Shown here: in pieces, positions 1-8,705 of the stretch
Position numbering within the stretch: the first letter of the stretch is position 1
Layout of the letters: each line of letters opens with the position of its first letter
Assembly (NCBI GenBank): GCA_964558465.1
Contig: CAZLEF010000004.1
Coordinates: 62,001-126,000 of the forward strand
DNA: 64,000 nt
Origin: JACJYC01 sp964558465
Lineage (GTDB): Bacteria; Bacteroidota; Bacteroidia; Chitinophagales; Saprospiraceae
Direction of reading: 5' to 3'
The notes under the pieces: model-generated
What the model was told of the DNA's origin: nothing
The model's input: only the letters and a program-made list of their open reading frames with translations
Databases searched by the model: none
Made by a program: the position numbers and the translations under genes

Positions 1-1007
1 GTTACAAACTTGAAGGTTACGACGCTGACTGGTCGCAGCCTTCCGCCCTGAATACCGTCCGGTACAACAACATCCCGGCCGGCCGCTATACCTTCCACGT
101 AAGGGCTCAGATCGGAAAGGACGAATGGAACCGGCAGCAACTGGCCATTCCCATTCTGGTCAAGGAGGCTTACTACCGCACCTGGCAGTTTTGGACGTTG
201 GTCATTCTGGGTTTGCTCGGAGGGGTATTGGCTTTTGCCCGGTACCGGATCTATACCATTGAAAAAAGACAAAAAGTACTCGAAGACCTGGTGCGCGCCC
301 GAACCGCCGAACTGGAAATGGAAAAAGAAAAATCCGAAGCGCTGTTATTGAATATCCTGCCGGCCGAAACGGCAGACGAACTCAAACAATTCGGCATTGC
401 CAAAGCCAAGCGCCATGATATGGTCACCGTCATGTTCTCCGACTTTCAGGGCTTTTCCCGGATATCCGAGCGCCTGGAACCGGAAGAACTGGTGGCCGAG
501 ATCGATCATTGTTTCCGCGGCTTCGACCAGGTGATAGAAAAATACGGCCTGGAAAAAATCAAGACCGTAGGCGACGCGTATATGTGCGTAGGCGGCATCT
601 CAACACTCGAAGGTGTGGAGGAATACGCCTCCAATGTGATCCGGGCCGCAATTGATATCCAGGCATTCCTGGTGCAACGGGCGGAAGAAAGAAGGGAACA
701 GAACCTCCTCTTTTTTGAAGCCCGCATCGGCATCCACACGGGTTCTATCGTAGCCGGCATCGTCGGCATCAAAAAATTTGCCTACGATATCTGGGGAGAT
801 ACCGTCAATATCGCATCCCGGATGGAAAGTTACGGAAAGGTCGGACAGGTCAATATTTCAGAAGCTACCTATAGATTGGTACAGGAAAAATTCCACTGCA
901 AATACCACAGTGATTTTGCTGAAAATTCGGCGGTGATCAGAATGTATCTGGTGGAAGGGGAGGATTTGAGACTGGGAGACTTTGAGACTTGGAGACTTGG
1001 AGATTAG
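1..1007 (+). CDS. Y_Y_Y-domain membrane adenylyl cyclase, 5' truncated
   Basis: The frame is open from position 3 and the gene begins outside the window. The visible part starts with a Y_Y_Y-type beta domain, the module that follows seven/eight-bladed Reg_prop propellers in hybrid sensors. One membrane helix (about 178-240) and a short coiled coil lead into a class III nucleotidyl cyclase domain. Both metal aspartates are present (FSDFQGFS; TVGDAY). The lysine of EKIKT and the aspartate of YDIWGD are the pair that selects ATP rather than GTP, so I infer a cAMP-producing enzyme with a periplasmic sensor and cytoplasmic catalytic domain. The last ~13 residues (LRLGDFETWRLGD) are encoded by an intergenic repeat and are unlikely to be ancestral. 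The next gene is convergent. Confidence 0.85.
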   Translation, partial: YKLEGYDADWSQPSALNTVRYNNIPAGRYTFHVRAQIGKDEWNRQQLAIPILVKEAYYRTWQFWTLVILGLLGGVLAFARYRIYTIEKRQKVLEDLVRARTAELEMEKEKSEALLLNILPAETADELKQFGIAKAKRHDMVTVMFSDFQGFSRISERLEPEELVAEIDHCFRGFDQVIEKYGLEKIKTVGDAYMCVGGISTLEGVEEYASNVIRAAIDIQAFLVQRAEERREQNLLFFEARIGIHTGSIVAGIVGIKKFAYDIWGDTVNIASRMESYGKVGQVNISEATYRLVQEKFHCKYHSDFAENSAVIRMYLVEGEDLRLGDFETWRLGD

Positions 1008-1075
1008 GTGCGTTTTCACCCAATCACTCAGTCTCCCGATCTCCCTTTCACCTGATCTCCCGATCTCCCAGTCTC
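968..1075. repeat. GAGACTTGG-family inverted repeat
   Basis: Short words of the type GAGACTTG are reiterated and then mirrored as CAAGTCTC/TCTCCCGA-like words. The outer 12 bp (968-979 and 1064-1075) are perfectly complementary, giving a long imperfect stem-loop between two convergent genes. The left arm is inside the cyclase reading frame. It may act as a bidirectional terminator. The same word family recurs near 3860, 38460 and 45250. Confidence 0.8.
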
Positions 1076-1079
1076 AAAA

Positions 1080-1799
1080 TTAAGGCCTGATGGACCGCTT
1101 GAGCAGCCTTACCGTTTTAATGATACCGGTTTTTTCGTTTACCAGCGCCACCAGGTAAAGCCCTTGGGGCAGGTCGGCGATATTGTACCGCTTGCCGTTC
1201 TCAAAATAAAAAGACCGGACCTCCCGGCCCACCGTATTATAGATCTCAATGCGGTCAACCTGATTGTTGGGGGTAATTTCGATGTAATTGATCGCCGGGT
1301 TGGGAAAAATACTCAGCGCCTTGTTTTCCCTGGATTTGCCATTGGGGATAGCAATCACTTCCAGGTCAAGGGATTCAATCACATAGCCGGGCAGGGAAGA
1401 ATAGGAGAACATGAAATTGTAAATGCCCGTGCCCTGCACGCCAAGGGGAAAAACATGCAATACCAGTTCGGCCGATTCACCGCCCGCAAGGACCAACGGC
1501 AAATTGAGGCCCGAACCCGGGTCGATATTTGACGACACGTTGGGGAGGTAAAAAGAGTTCTTGTCGTTCACCTGGGATACCCAGGCCTCCGGTTGTTCGT
1601 AGGTGGCTCTCGACCATTTCAGGGAAAGGCTGTCATCCGTTAGGTTCGTAATGCGCACGGGAATTTCAACATCCAGATGGATATTGGACACATTGGAGAC
1701 ATTGATCCGTTCGCCGACGAGGGATTCCACCAGGAAAGTTTGCCCAAAACCGCTGACCGCCAGCGCCCAAAAAAAGAATGTAAGTAAATTTTGCTTCAT
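1080..1799 (-). CDS. Secreted protein with T9SS type A sorting domain
   Basis: This 239-residue protein has a Sec signal peptide (MKQNLLTFFFWALAVSGFGQ) and a beta-rich middle of about 140 residues. It ends in a type A T9SS sorting domain of about 75 residues (SIFPNPAINYIEI, then IYNTVGREV and LPQGLYLV). The middle resembles immunoglobulin-like or CARDB-like accessory folds, with a fibronectin-like NLTDDSLSLKW segment, but I recognise no enzyme motif. It should be exported through the outer membrane and anchored or released at the surface. It is convergent with the cyclase and appears monocistronic. The function is unknown. Confidence 0.8.
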   Translation of the reverse strand: MKQNLLTFFFWALAVSGFGQTFLVESLVGERINVSNVSNIHLDVEIPVRITNLTDDSLSLKWSRATYEQPEAWVSQVNDKNSFYLPNVSSNIDPGSGLNLPLVLAGGESAELVLHVFPLGVQGTGIYNFMFSYSSLPGYVIESLDLEVIAIPNGKSRENKALSIFPNPAINYIEITPNNQVDRIEIYNTVGREVRSFYFENGKRYNIADLPQGLYLVALVNEKTGIIKTVRLLKRSIRP

Positions 1800-1918
1800 A
1801 TACCCAGCCCGATTCTTGAATTATAGCGCAAGTACGCCCGATTTTGTAAAAAATGCAACTGATTAACAAAAAATTAAGAAGACGATCTCCCTCCTCTACA
1901 TGAATAGAGACGCAAAGA

Positions 1919-3745
1919 TCAGTCTAATAGTAACACTTTAATGCCAAAAACGTTTTTGTCCGTTTCAAGCCTCAGCAGATAAACCCCTGGGGGCAATACC
2001 CCCGGCGATAAGTGTTCAACGTGCGGGCCGGCGGCAAAAGACCGGCCCGGCTGTACCCAGACCTGTTGACCTGCCGCATTGTAAATCCGGAAGGCAACCG
2101 GCGCCTGGGCCGGAAGCCGGAAGGAAACCGTTAAATGTTCTCCCTTTCGAACCGGATTGGGCGCAACCGACCATTCAAATCCGGTTTCTGCAAAATTGGA
2201 AGCCGGTGTGATGGAATTGGCATATTCAACCGGCGCCCTGTACGAACGGGCAAATTTGCCGGCATAAGCCAACACATTCCCTTCCATATCTTTCACCCGG
2301 ATAAAACCGTAGCCGTAGCTGCAGCAAAGCCCGTCGCCAAAATCATCTGTAAGGTTCAGGTAATAACATCCATGAGCCGGGAGGTTAACCAACCGGGTAT
2401 AATAGCTGTAAGAACCGTAGGCGCCGGGATCTTCGGGGTTCGCAATCTGCATGCCACCGCCCGTGCCGATGATATTTTCATTGCCGCCATAAGCGATCAC
2501 CGTGCCATTTTCGTCTTCAATTTGCCAGTACAGTTCGTATCCGTATTCATCCGTCCGGATCTCCAGTTTGATCGTTTCTTCCACCGTGGCTTTGGCGTCG
2601 GAAAAAACAGTGGCAGCCTCGTTATTCCCGGGGTCAACATCCGTGCTGTCGTTGGGCAGTTCAAGGCGCATCCATACTTCGTGTGAAGCGCCGTCGCTGG
2701 AAGGGAAGGCCAGGGGGGGCAATTCAGCCCGCGCCATATCATAGGTAGCCAGGGGCGTATCCCAGTTTAAATAGTGGGTTTGTCCTTCTTCTCCGGCCAG
2801 GCCGTACAAGACTTTCACGCTGCTCAGCCCCTGGTTGCCGTCGTTCCGGATGCGGGCAGTAGGATAAACCCATCCCCCGCAGACAACGGCATCCGTTTTC
2901 ACCCCCAGAAGGCGGGCGTCGTATGCATGGGCTACCGTAAAATCAGGTTGAACGACCAGGCTGTTCAATACCTCCTTTTGGCCTTCCGTTACAAAAACCA
3001 CCAATTCCGTATTGGCCAGATCAAGCGGAACGCCCCGGATCGAATCCGGCAGTATATAGGAATAGCTGCGCGTCTCGAGGTGTCCGGCGGAAGTATCCAG
3101 GATCTTTTCCCCCCACAGGCCGTTGAGCATATCCCGGAAAACATAGTATTGCGGATAATCAGCGCCCAGGCCTCCACCCGATTGAGGCGAAAGGATATGG
3201 TGCTGGATCAAAGCAATATGGAGGCGGTTGCTGGTGGCGGCGCTGCCGGTCGTGTAGTAAAGCTCCAGGTCAATGCTGAGTTCGCGGCCGGGGACGTCAA
3301 TATGCGCGACCGCTCCGATATTGACCGGCGCCGGAAGGGCGAGCATTTCCTCGAGAGCGCCTTGCCAATGGATCCTGCTGATGGCGGTCGTGCCGGGCGA
3401 TCCCTGCTCGAGTCCCGGAAAAACATGACGGTTGATGGAAGCTGCAGGGTAGCCCGTCAGTCCGGCAGCATCGGCAATTATTTCGCCTTCATCCGTCCGA
3501 AGGTCGGGGTCGCCCGGTTCGGGGACCGCATAATTGCCGGCATGGTAATAGATCAGGGCAATATCCGGATGGAGCGACTTAAGCTGTGCGGCGATCAGAT
3601 GTCCGTGGGGGCAATACACGCAATACATGCCGCCATATTGCTCCAGAACGGCATTCCGGTTCATCTGCAGGGTACCGACGATGGTTTGTGCGCAAAGGAC
3701 GGTTGCGGATAAAATAGCCAGAATGAATGCTGAGGTTTTTTTCAT
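1919..3745 (-). CDS. Omp28-like secreted protein with T9SS type A sorting domain
   Basis: I start at the internal Met (3745) because a clean signal peptide (MKKTSAFILAILSATVLCAQ) begins there; an in-frame Met ten codons upstream is possible. The N-terminal ~260 residues look like the Omp28-related, thioredoxin-like family, with a CxxC pair (C42-V-Y-C45) in EQYGGMYCVYCPHG. Family members are surface or periplasmic proteins of Bacteroidota with no proven reaction. A CARDB-like segment and a beta domain with paired cysteines (GLCCSYGYG) follow. The C-terminal ~85 residues are a type A T9SS sorting domain. Total length is 608 residues. A TAnnTTTG promoter element lies 28 bp upstream. Confidence 0.82.
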   Translation of the reverse strand: MKKTSAFILAILSATVLCAQTIVGTLQMNRNAVLEQYGGMYCVYCPHGHLIAAQLKSLHPDIALIYYHAGNYAVPEPGDPDLRTDEGEIIADAAGLTGYPAASINRHVFPGLEQGSPGTTAISRIHWQGALEEMLALPAPVNIGAVAHIDVPGRELSIDLELYYTTGSAATSNRLHIALIQHHILSPQSGGGLGADYPQYYVFRDMLNGLWGEKILDTSAGHLETRSYSYILPDSIRGVPLDLANTELVVFVTEGQKEVLNSLVVQPDFTVAHAYDARLLGVKTDAVVCGGWVYPTARIRNDGNQGLSSVKVLYGLAGEEGQTHYLNWDTPLATYDMARAELPPLAFPSSDGASHEVWMRLELPNDSTDVDPGNNEAATVFSDAKATVEETIKLEIRTDEYGYELYWQIEDENGTVIAYGGNENIIGTGGGMQIANPEDPGAYGSYSYYTRLVNLPAHGCYYLNLTDDFGDGLCCSYGYGFIRVKDMEGNVLAYAGKFARSYRAPVEYANSITPASNFAETGFEWSVAPNPVRKGEHLTVSFRLPAQAPVAFRIYNAAGQQVWVQPGRSFAAGPHVEHLSPGVLPPGVYLLRLETDKNVFGIKVLLLD

Positions 3746-3772
3746 TGTATTTCCCAAAACCCGATAATGCAG

Positions 3773-3780
3773 CAAAATTA
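3773..3780 (-). promoter_or_regulatory. Putative -7 box (TAATTTTG) of the Omp28-like gene
   Basis: The minus strand reads TAATTTTG, an exact match to the Bacteroidota -7 consensus TAnnTTTG, 28 bp before the chosen start. No clear -33 TTTG is visible at the expected distance. The position supports starting the gene at 3745. Confidence 0.5.
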
Positions 3781-3879
3781 ATACTTCGGGGCGGTAATGG
3801 AAAATTAACTTATTCTCATGACCGCTGGGTTACAATTCCATCTGTATACTACCAGCCAATGGAGACTTGGGGATGGGGT

Positions 3880-3927
3880 GACTTGGAGAGGGGGTGAAGG
3901 CATTTCGTTTCACCCGCTCTCCAAGTC
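3880..3927. repeat. GAGACTTGG-family stem-loop
   Basis: An 18-bp arm (3880-3897) pairs with 3910-3927 with one mismatch and a 12-nt loop. It is preceded by direct copies of the GGAGACTTGG word from 3861. It lies between the divergent Omp28-like gene and ftsK. The rest of this 312-bp gap holds only the two promoter boxes. Confidence 0.75.
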
Positions 3928-4024
3928 TTCTGCCATAAACGCAAAACATCCGGAAACATGTTCAATCTGGCGGAGAGGAATATCAAATTCAGGTTTTACT
4001 ACCCTGGAATTTCTATAAAATCCC

Positions 4025-4032
4025 TATTTTTG
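4025..4032 (+). promoter_or_regulatory. Putative -7 box (TATTTTTG) of ftsK
   Basis: TATTTTTG matches the Bacteroidota TAnnTTTG -7 element and lies 25 bp before the ftsK start codon. A convincing -33 box was not found. Confidence 0.5.
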
Positions 4033-4057
4033 TGCGATTGAGGTGTAAATCGAATCG

Positions 4058-6481
4058 ATGGCAAAAAAGAAAAAAGGCCAATTGGCATTCAGGTTAGGAA
4101 TAAATGATGAACGCATCCCCAAGTTGATTGGAATCCTATGCCTGTTTATTGCTTTTTACCTGTTTGTTGCTTTTACTTCATACCTTTTTACCTGGAGTTA
4201 TGACCAGGACAAGCTTGATATCTTTTTTACCGAGCTGCTCTACAGCGATATCGAAATGGCCAACTGGCTTGGTAAACTGGGCGCCATCGTTTCACATGCG
4301 TTTTTTTTCTGGGGATTCGGGATCGCTTCGTTTTCCTTCGTCTTTTTGTTTTATAAATTCGGCTTGTTCCTGATCCGGAAACAGCCGCTGCTGGGTTATG
4401 TGCCGCTGCTTGCCCGGACCCTGGTGCAGATGCTCCTCATTTCCGTTTTCCTGGGTTTTGTGGCAGGGTATGCCGCATTCCCGTTTGCGGGGGCATTCGG
4501 GCAAGGCATCAGCAGTTGGTTGCATGGTTTTTTGGGCACGATCGGCATGATCGGCCTTTTCCTGATGGCAGCCATCGGACTGGTCGTCTGGAAATTCAAT
4601 CCAAATTTTGACGAAATGACCCCCAAAACCGCGGCTTCCGACGCCCAGGAATACTTCCGGACCCTGCTCAGCAAAAAACGTTTTGTCCGCCGGCAAGCCA
4701 TATCAGGCAGTTTGCCCGGCGGCGGCGAAACCAGGGAAGAAAAACCAAAGACGCTCGCGCCGAATGTGCCCGTTGCGGACCTGGGCAGGGGGCAACTGGC
4801 ATTCGACCTCGAGAACGCCAACCAACCCAAACCGGCCGGCCTGCAACCGGGCGACGCCGAACTGGAAATCGCCGCCCCCGCCGCCAAACTTCCCACCGAC
4901 GAACATCCGGCGCCCGCCCCCCTGGCCGGGCAAACCGTAGTGGATGACCAGGATGCCAGCGAACCCTATGACCCCACGCTCGAACTTTCATCCTACGAGT
5001 ACCCCCATTTACAATTGTTAAATGATTATTCCGACGAAAAATTTGAGGTCGACCGGGCTGAACTCGAATCCAAAAAGGACCAGATCGTCGAAACCCTGCT
5101 GCATTATAAAATTGAGATTGTCAAGATCCGGGCTACCATCGGCCCGACCGTTACCCTTTATGAGATCGTACCTGCCCCGGGTGTCCGCATTTCCAGGATC
5201 AAAAACCTGGAGGACGATATTGCACTCAGCCTCTCAGCCCTGGGAATCCGGATCATTGCCCCCATCCCCGGCAAAGGCACCATCGGCATAGAAGTACCCA
5301 ACAAGAAAAAACAGACGGTCTCTATGAAGGAGATCCTGGCCTCCGATAAATTCAAACGGGCCAAGATGGACCTTCCCATCGCCCTGGGTAAAACCATCTC
5401 CAACGAAGAATTTGTTGCCGATCTCACCAAAATGCCCCACCTCCTGGTGGCAGGCGCTACGGGGCAGGGCAAATCCGTCGGGATCAATTCAATCCTGATC
5501 TCCATCCTGTATAAAAAACACCCCTCCCAGGTTAAATTGGTCCTGATCGACCCCAAAAAGGTGGAGCTTTTCCAGTACGCCCAACTGGAAAAACATTTCC
5601 TGGCCTTTCTGCCCGACCAGGAAGAGCCCATTATCACCGAAACGACAAAGGTGATCAATACCCTGAATTCTCTTTGTATCGAGATGGACACCCGCTACGA
5701 TCTGCTCAAAAAGGCAGGCGCCCGGAACATCAAGGAGTACAATGAAAAATTTGTACAACGCCAGCTCAACCCCCTGAAAGGACATCGTTTTTTACCTTTT
5801 ATCATATTGGTGATCGACGAATTTGCCGACCTGATCATGACTGCCGGTAAAGAAATCGAATTGCCCATCGGCCGGCTTGCGCAGTTGTCCCGCGCAGTCG
5901 GCATCCACCTCGTCATCGCAACCCAGCGGCCATCGGTCAATATCATCACCGGCGTGATCAAGGCCAATTTCCCGGCCAGGATCGCTTACCGGGTGACCGC
6001 CAAAGTGGATTCCAGGACCATCCTTGACGCGGGCGGCGCCGACCAACTGGTGGGGCGCGGCGATATGTTGCTCTCCGTAGGCGGCGAAATGGTTCGTCTG
6101 CAAGGCGCCTTCGTCGATACCCCCGAGGTCGAAAAAGTTGTGAATTTCATCGCCAACCAGCGCGGCTACGCCGAACCTTTCTTCCTGCCTGAATTTTTGG
6201 GCGCCGAGGAAGGCATGTCCGGCGCCGGCGACCTCCGCTACGGCGACCTGGACGATATGTTTGAAGACGCAGCCCGCCTGATCGTTCAACAGCAACACGG
6301 CTCAACCTCCATGATCCAGAGACGCCTGAAACTGGGATACAACCGCGCAGGCCGCATCATGGACCAACTCGAAGTGATGGGCATTGTCGGCCCGGCCGAC
6401 GGAAGCAAAGCGCGCGAAGTCCTTATTTATGATGAACTCGAATTGGAGAAATACCTCCACGAATTGAAAAGCAGGACATAA
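4058..6481 (+). CDS. ftsK: DNA translocase FtsK/SpoIIIE
   Basis: FtsK is a septum-located hexameric motor that pumps chromosome ends and dimer-resolution sites out of the closing division septum. The 807-residue protein has four membrane helices in its first ~185 residues and a Pro/Ala-rich linker (about 225-310). The motor follows, with Walker A GATGQGKS (about 465) and Walker B ILVIDEFADLI (about 585). A C-terminal winged-helix gamma domain (RRLKLGYNRAGRIMDQLE) reads the KOPS polarity sequences. Length and domain order are those of a compact Bacteroidota FtsK. It starts ATG after a TAnnTTTG box and appears monocistronic. Confidence 0.97.
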   Translation: MAKKKKGQLAFRLGINDERIPKLIGILCLFIAFYLFVAFTSYLFTWSYDQDKLDIFFTELLYSDIEMANWLGKLGAIVSHAFFFWGFGIASFSFVFLFYKFGLFLIRKQPLLGYVPLLARTLVQMLLISVFLGFVAGYAAFPFAGAFGQGISSWLHGFLGTIGMIGLFLMAAIGLVVWKFNPNFDEMTPKTAASDAQEYFRTLLSKKRFVRRQAISGSLPGGGETREEKPKTLAPNVPVADLGRGQLAFDLENANQPKPAGLQPGDAELEIAAPAAKLPTDEHPAPAPLAGQTVVDDQDASEPYDPTLELSSYEYPHLQLLNDYSDEKFEVDRAELESKKDQIVETLLHYKIEIVKIRATIGPTVTLYEIVPAPGVRISRIKNLEDDIALSLSALGIRIIAPIPGKGTIGIEVPNKKKQTVSMKEILASDKFKRAKMDLPIALGKTISNEEFVADLTKMPHLLVAGATGQGKSVGINSILISILYKKHPSQVKLVLIDPKKVELFQYAQLEKHFLAFLPDQEEPIITETTKVINTLNSLCIEMDTRYDLLKKAGARNIKEYNEKFVQRQLNPLKGHRFLPFIILVIDEFADLIMTAGKEIELPIGRLAQLSRAVGIHLVIATQRPSVNIITGVIKANFPARIAYRVTAKVDSRTILDAGGADQLVGRGDMLLSVGGEMVRLQGAFVDTPEVEKVVNFIANQRGYAEPFFLPEFLGAEEGMSGAGDLRYGDLDDMFEDAARLIVQQQHGSTSMIQRRLKLGYNRAGRIMDQLEVMGIVGPADGSKAREVLIYDELELEKYLHELKSRT

Positions 6482-6621
6482 AACACTGTGCGTTTTTGAA
6501 CACGCTTTGTCCGTTTTTGAACGGAAATACCTTTAAAAAATCTAACTTAATTTTTCTAATCCACTGTTTATCAATTCATTAAATAATCGGCACAGATATT
6601 GAATTGGATTATGGTAACTAA

Positions 6622-6846
6622 ATGAAACCTGCCATGAAGAAACATCCGATCCGTGCCGATAAAACCCCTTTCCGATCAGGCTTGCTGATCCTTCAGGCTG
6701 TTATTGCTGCCACACTTTTTCTCGGAGCGATCGCAGTCTACAAACAATTGCGTTCCATCCAGCAAGCGGACAAGGGCGCCGAAACCAGGGGTGTTCTTGT
6801 GCTCAACGCCCCGGATTCCCGGGATATTCACTTCAGCAACCTTTAA
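6622..6846 (+). CDS. Small single-pass membrane protein, unknown
   Basis: This 74-residue protein has a basic N-terminus, one hydrophobic helix (about residues 20-43, LLILQAVIAATLFLGAIAVY) and a short polar tail. A second Met at codon 5 (6634) is an alternative start. No family is recognised. Only 11 bp separate it from the next gene, so the two are probably co-transcribed. The small size and loose context leave some doubt that it is real. Confidence 0.5.
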   Translation: MKPAMKKHPIRADKTPFRSGLLILQAVIAATLFLGAIAVYKQLRSIQQADKGAETRGVLVLNAPDSRDIHFSNL

Positions 6847-6857
6847 AATCCACCACC

Positions 6858-7154
6858 ATGATGCAGCATATTGTAATCCCCATTCCGCCATCCGCCGGCA
6901 AACAGGATATCGAGATCGAAATGACCATCAACGGAGTCCGTCAGCAAGTGCGGTATAAAGTGGAGTTGTTTTATTGGGCCGACTGCGAATTCTCGGGCGA
7001 CAACCGGGTTGATTGCATCCGCCAGTTGCTGAACGAATACAATCAGGACTGGATGCTGTATTATATCGGCGCCCCCAATGATGATTATGTTCCCATCACT
7101 TTTGTCAATAAGGAAGACTGGCTCATGCAGCGGAGTTGGAGGGGGTTGAACTGA
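6858..7154 (+). CDS. Conserved-looking small protein, unknown
   Basis: This soluble 98-residue protein has no signal peptide. It combines a beta-rich start (HIVIPIPPSAGKQDIEIEM) with an aromatic, acidic second half (LFYWADCEFSGDN, EYNQDWMLYYIGAP). Two cysteines occur (WADCEF and RVDCIR). The amino-acid make-up is that of a true protein, but I recognise no family. It follows the small membrane protein by 11 bp and probably shares its transcript. Beyond that the context gives no clue to its role. Confidence 0.55.
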   Translation: MMQHIVIPIPPSAGKQDIEIEMTINGVRQQVRYKVELFYWADCEFSGDNRVDCIRQLLNEYNQDWMLYYIGAPNDDYVPITFVNKEDWLMQRSWRGLN

Positions 7155-7167
7155 ACGGGCAGATATT

Positions 7168-7194
7168 CAGTTGGCAGTTTGCAGTTAGCAGTTG
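7168..7194. repeat. Short GCAGTT-word repeat
   Basis: Words of the type TTGGCAGTTTGCAGTTAGCAG are reiterated between the small gene pair and murI. This is a minor relative of the other intergenic word repeats, with no mirrored arm visible. Confidence 0.5.
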
Positions 7195-7260
7195 ATTACA
7201 ATGTCGCCCCGCAGGGTTGCCTTTGGCACAACTTGTCTGCTTTCATTTGACTAACACCAT

Positions 7261-8079
7261 TCAGGTGGTAATGGCTTTTTCTACGGCTGGCGCCTTGCCC
7301 AGCAAATAGGCCAGGGCCAGTTTCAGGGAGCGGTCGTCGCCGGAGACAAAATATTTTTGAAAAGGGCGGTGATCGGCGCCTGCGGCGAGGCCCCGTTCGG
7401 TCAGGACGCGGGCAACCTGGCGCGCCACGGCCGGCGCGGGGTCGATGACATGAACATCCGGACCGGCGATGCGCCGGATCAGCGGCAGGATCAACGGATA
7501 ATGGGTACACCCCAGCACCAGGGTATCCGCCCCTTTTTTGAGCATAGGCCGTATAATGCCGGCTACGAGAGCTTCCGTTTCCGGCCCGTCCCATTTTCCA
7601 TTTTCAATGAGCGGGACCAGCCCCACGCAAGGGTCTTCGTACACCTGGATGCCGGCGGCAAACCGCTCCGTCAGGCTGGTGTAGCGCTGGCTTTTGAACG
7701 TGCCTTGTGTGGCCAGCACCCCGATCACGCCCGACCGGGTGGCTTTGGCGGCGGGTTTTACGGCGGGTTCCATCCCCACAAACGGAAAATCCGGCCACGC
7801 GGCGCGCAGCGGGGCGAGGGCCGACGCTGAGGCCGTATTGCAGGCCACTACGATGAGCTTGGCGCCCTGGTCCATCAAAAACCGGGAAATTTCCATACTG
7901 TATCCGATGATCGTCCCGGGCGTTTTGGGGCCGTAGGGTACGCGGGCGGTATCGCCAAAATAGACAAGGGACTCCTGTGGCAGAAGCCCCAAAATAGCAT
8001 TGGCGACCGTCAGGCCGCCAATGCCGGAGTCAAAGACTCCAATAGGTCCGGATAATGGAGGATTTGAGGATTTGTCCAT
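7261..8079 (-). CDS. murI: Glutamate racemase
   Basis: MurI interconverts L- and D-glutamate in the cytoplasm to supply D-Glu for peptidoglycan. From the start chosen here it has 272 residues. It shows the N-terminal signature GPIGVFDSGIGGLTV and the two catalytic cysteines, C80 in VVACNTASA and C191 in VLGCTHYPLI. A longer frame begins at 8124, but its extra 15 codons are written by a GAGGATTC word repeat, so I reject that start. Even the first ~10 residues from 8079 look repeat-derived. It is the last gene of the cluster OmpH-OmpH-murI, an order common in Bacteroidota. Confidence 0.95.
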   Translation of the reverse strand: MDKSSNPPLSGPIGVFDSGIGGLTVANAILGLLPQESLVYFGDTARVPYGPKTPGTIIGYSMEISRFLMDQGAKLIVVACNTASASALAPLRAAWPDFPFVGMEPAVKPAAKATRSGVIGVLATQGTFKSQRYTSLTERFAAGIQVYEDPCVGLVPLIENGKWDGPETEALVAGIIRPMLKKGADTLVLGCTHYPLILPLIRRIAGPDVHVIDPAPAVARQVARVLTERGLAAGADHRPFQKYFVSGDDRSLKLALAYLLGKAPAVEKAITT

Positions 8080-8090
8080 AGGACCCCGTT

Positions 8091-8117
8091 GGGAGGATTC
8101 GAGGATTCGAGGATTCC
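8091..8117. repeat. GAGGATTC word repeat at the murI start
   Basis: GAGGATTC is repeated three times directly upstream of murI, with a variant (GAGGATTTGAGGATTTG) at about 8058-8075 inside the 5' end of the coding frame. The same word appears near 59490. Confidence 0.65.
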
Positions 8118-8133
8118 TGTCCAATGTCCACTA

Positions 8134-8640
8134 TCAGATCCCCAGTTTCGTTTTTACCATGGCGCTCACGTCCTGCGACTCTTCAAAGTACAGCAGCACG
8201 CTTTTTTCGAAGATGAACTGGAAGCCGTTCTCTTTGGCGACCGCCGCGATGGCGTCGTTCACTTCTTTGTAGATCGGTTCGAGGAGTTCGTTGCGCTTGT
8301 CCTGCAGTTGTTTGACCATGTCCTGTTCAAACTTGCCGATTTCCGTTTCGCGTTCTTTCAGTTTGGCGGCTTCTTCTTCCTGCTGTTTGGGCGATAATTC
8401 TCCGCGTTCAACTTTTTGCTGAACGGCCAGATAATCCTGCTGAAGCTGTTCCACCATACTTTGCCCCTTCTTTTGAAGTTGCTTTTGGAGCGCTTCCAGG
8501 TTGGCGTCGGCCTGTTTAACCTTCGGCAGAGCGCCCAAAATTTCGGCCGAATTGACAAAACCGAACTTTTGTGCCTGTACACTCGATGCGAGTACCGAAA
8601 ATACCAGCAACAAAGCGCCGACTTTCAACATTTTTACCAT
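8134..8640 (-). CDS. OmpH/Skp-family periplasmic chaperone (second copy)
   Basis: Skp-like proteins are trimeric, jellyfish-shaped periplasmic chaperones that hold unfolded outer-membrane proteins on the way to the BAM complex. This 168-residue protein has a signal peptide (LLLVFSVLASSVQAQ), the conserved opening KFGFVNSAEILGALP, and a long Gln/Lys/Glu-rich coiled coil (about 45-115). It ends in the beta segment GFQFIFEKSVLLYFEE. It lies 65 bp downstream of a paralogue and 54 bp upstream of murI, all on the minus strand, so one operon is likely. Confidence 0.9.
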   Translation of the reverse strand: MVKMLKVGALLLVFSVLASSVQAQKFGFVNSAEILGALPKVKQADANLEALQKQLQKKGQSMVEQLQQDYLAVQQKVERGELSPKQQEEEAAKLKERETEIGKFEQDMVKQLQDKRNELLEPIYKEVNDAIAAVAKENGFQFIFEKSVLLYFEESQDVSAMVKTKLGI

Positions 8641-8705
8641 TGTAGCGTTTGTTTTAAATTTTTAAGAAAACGGCTGCAAATATACAGCTTTTCCTTGACA
8701 CACAA

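Noticed and set aside
2774..3712. 312-codon frame antisense to the Omp28-like gene
   Set aside because: A shadow of a well-supported gene with signal peptide and sorting domain.
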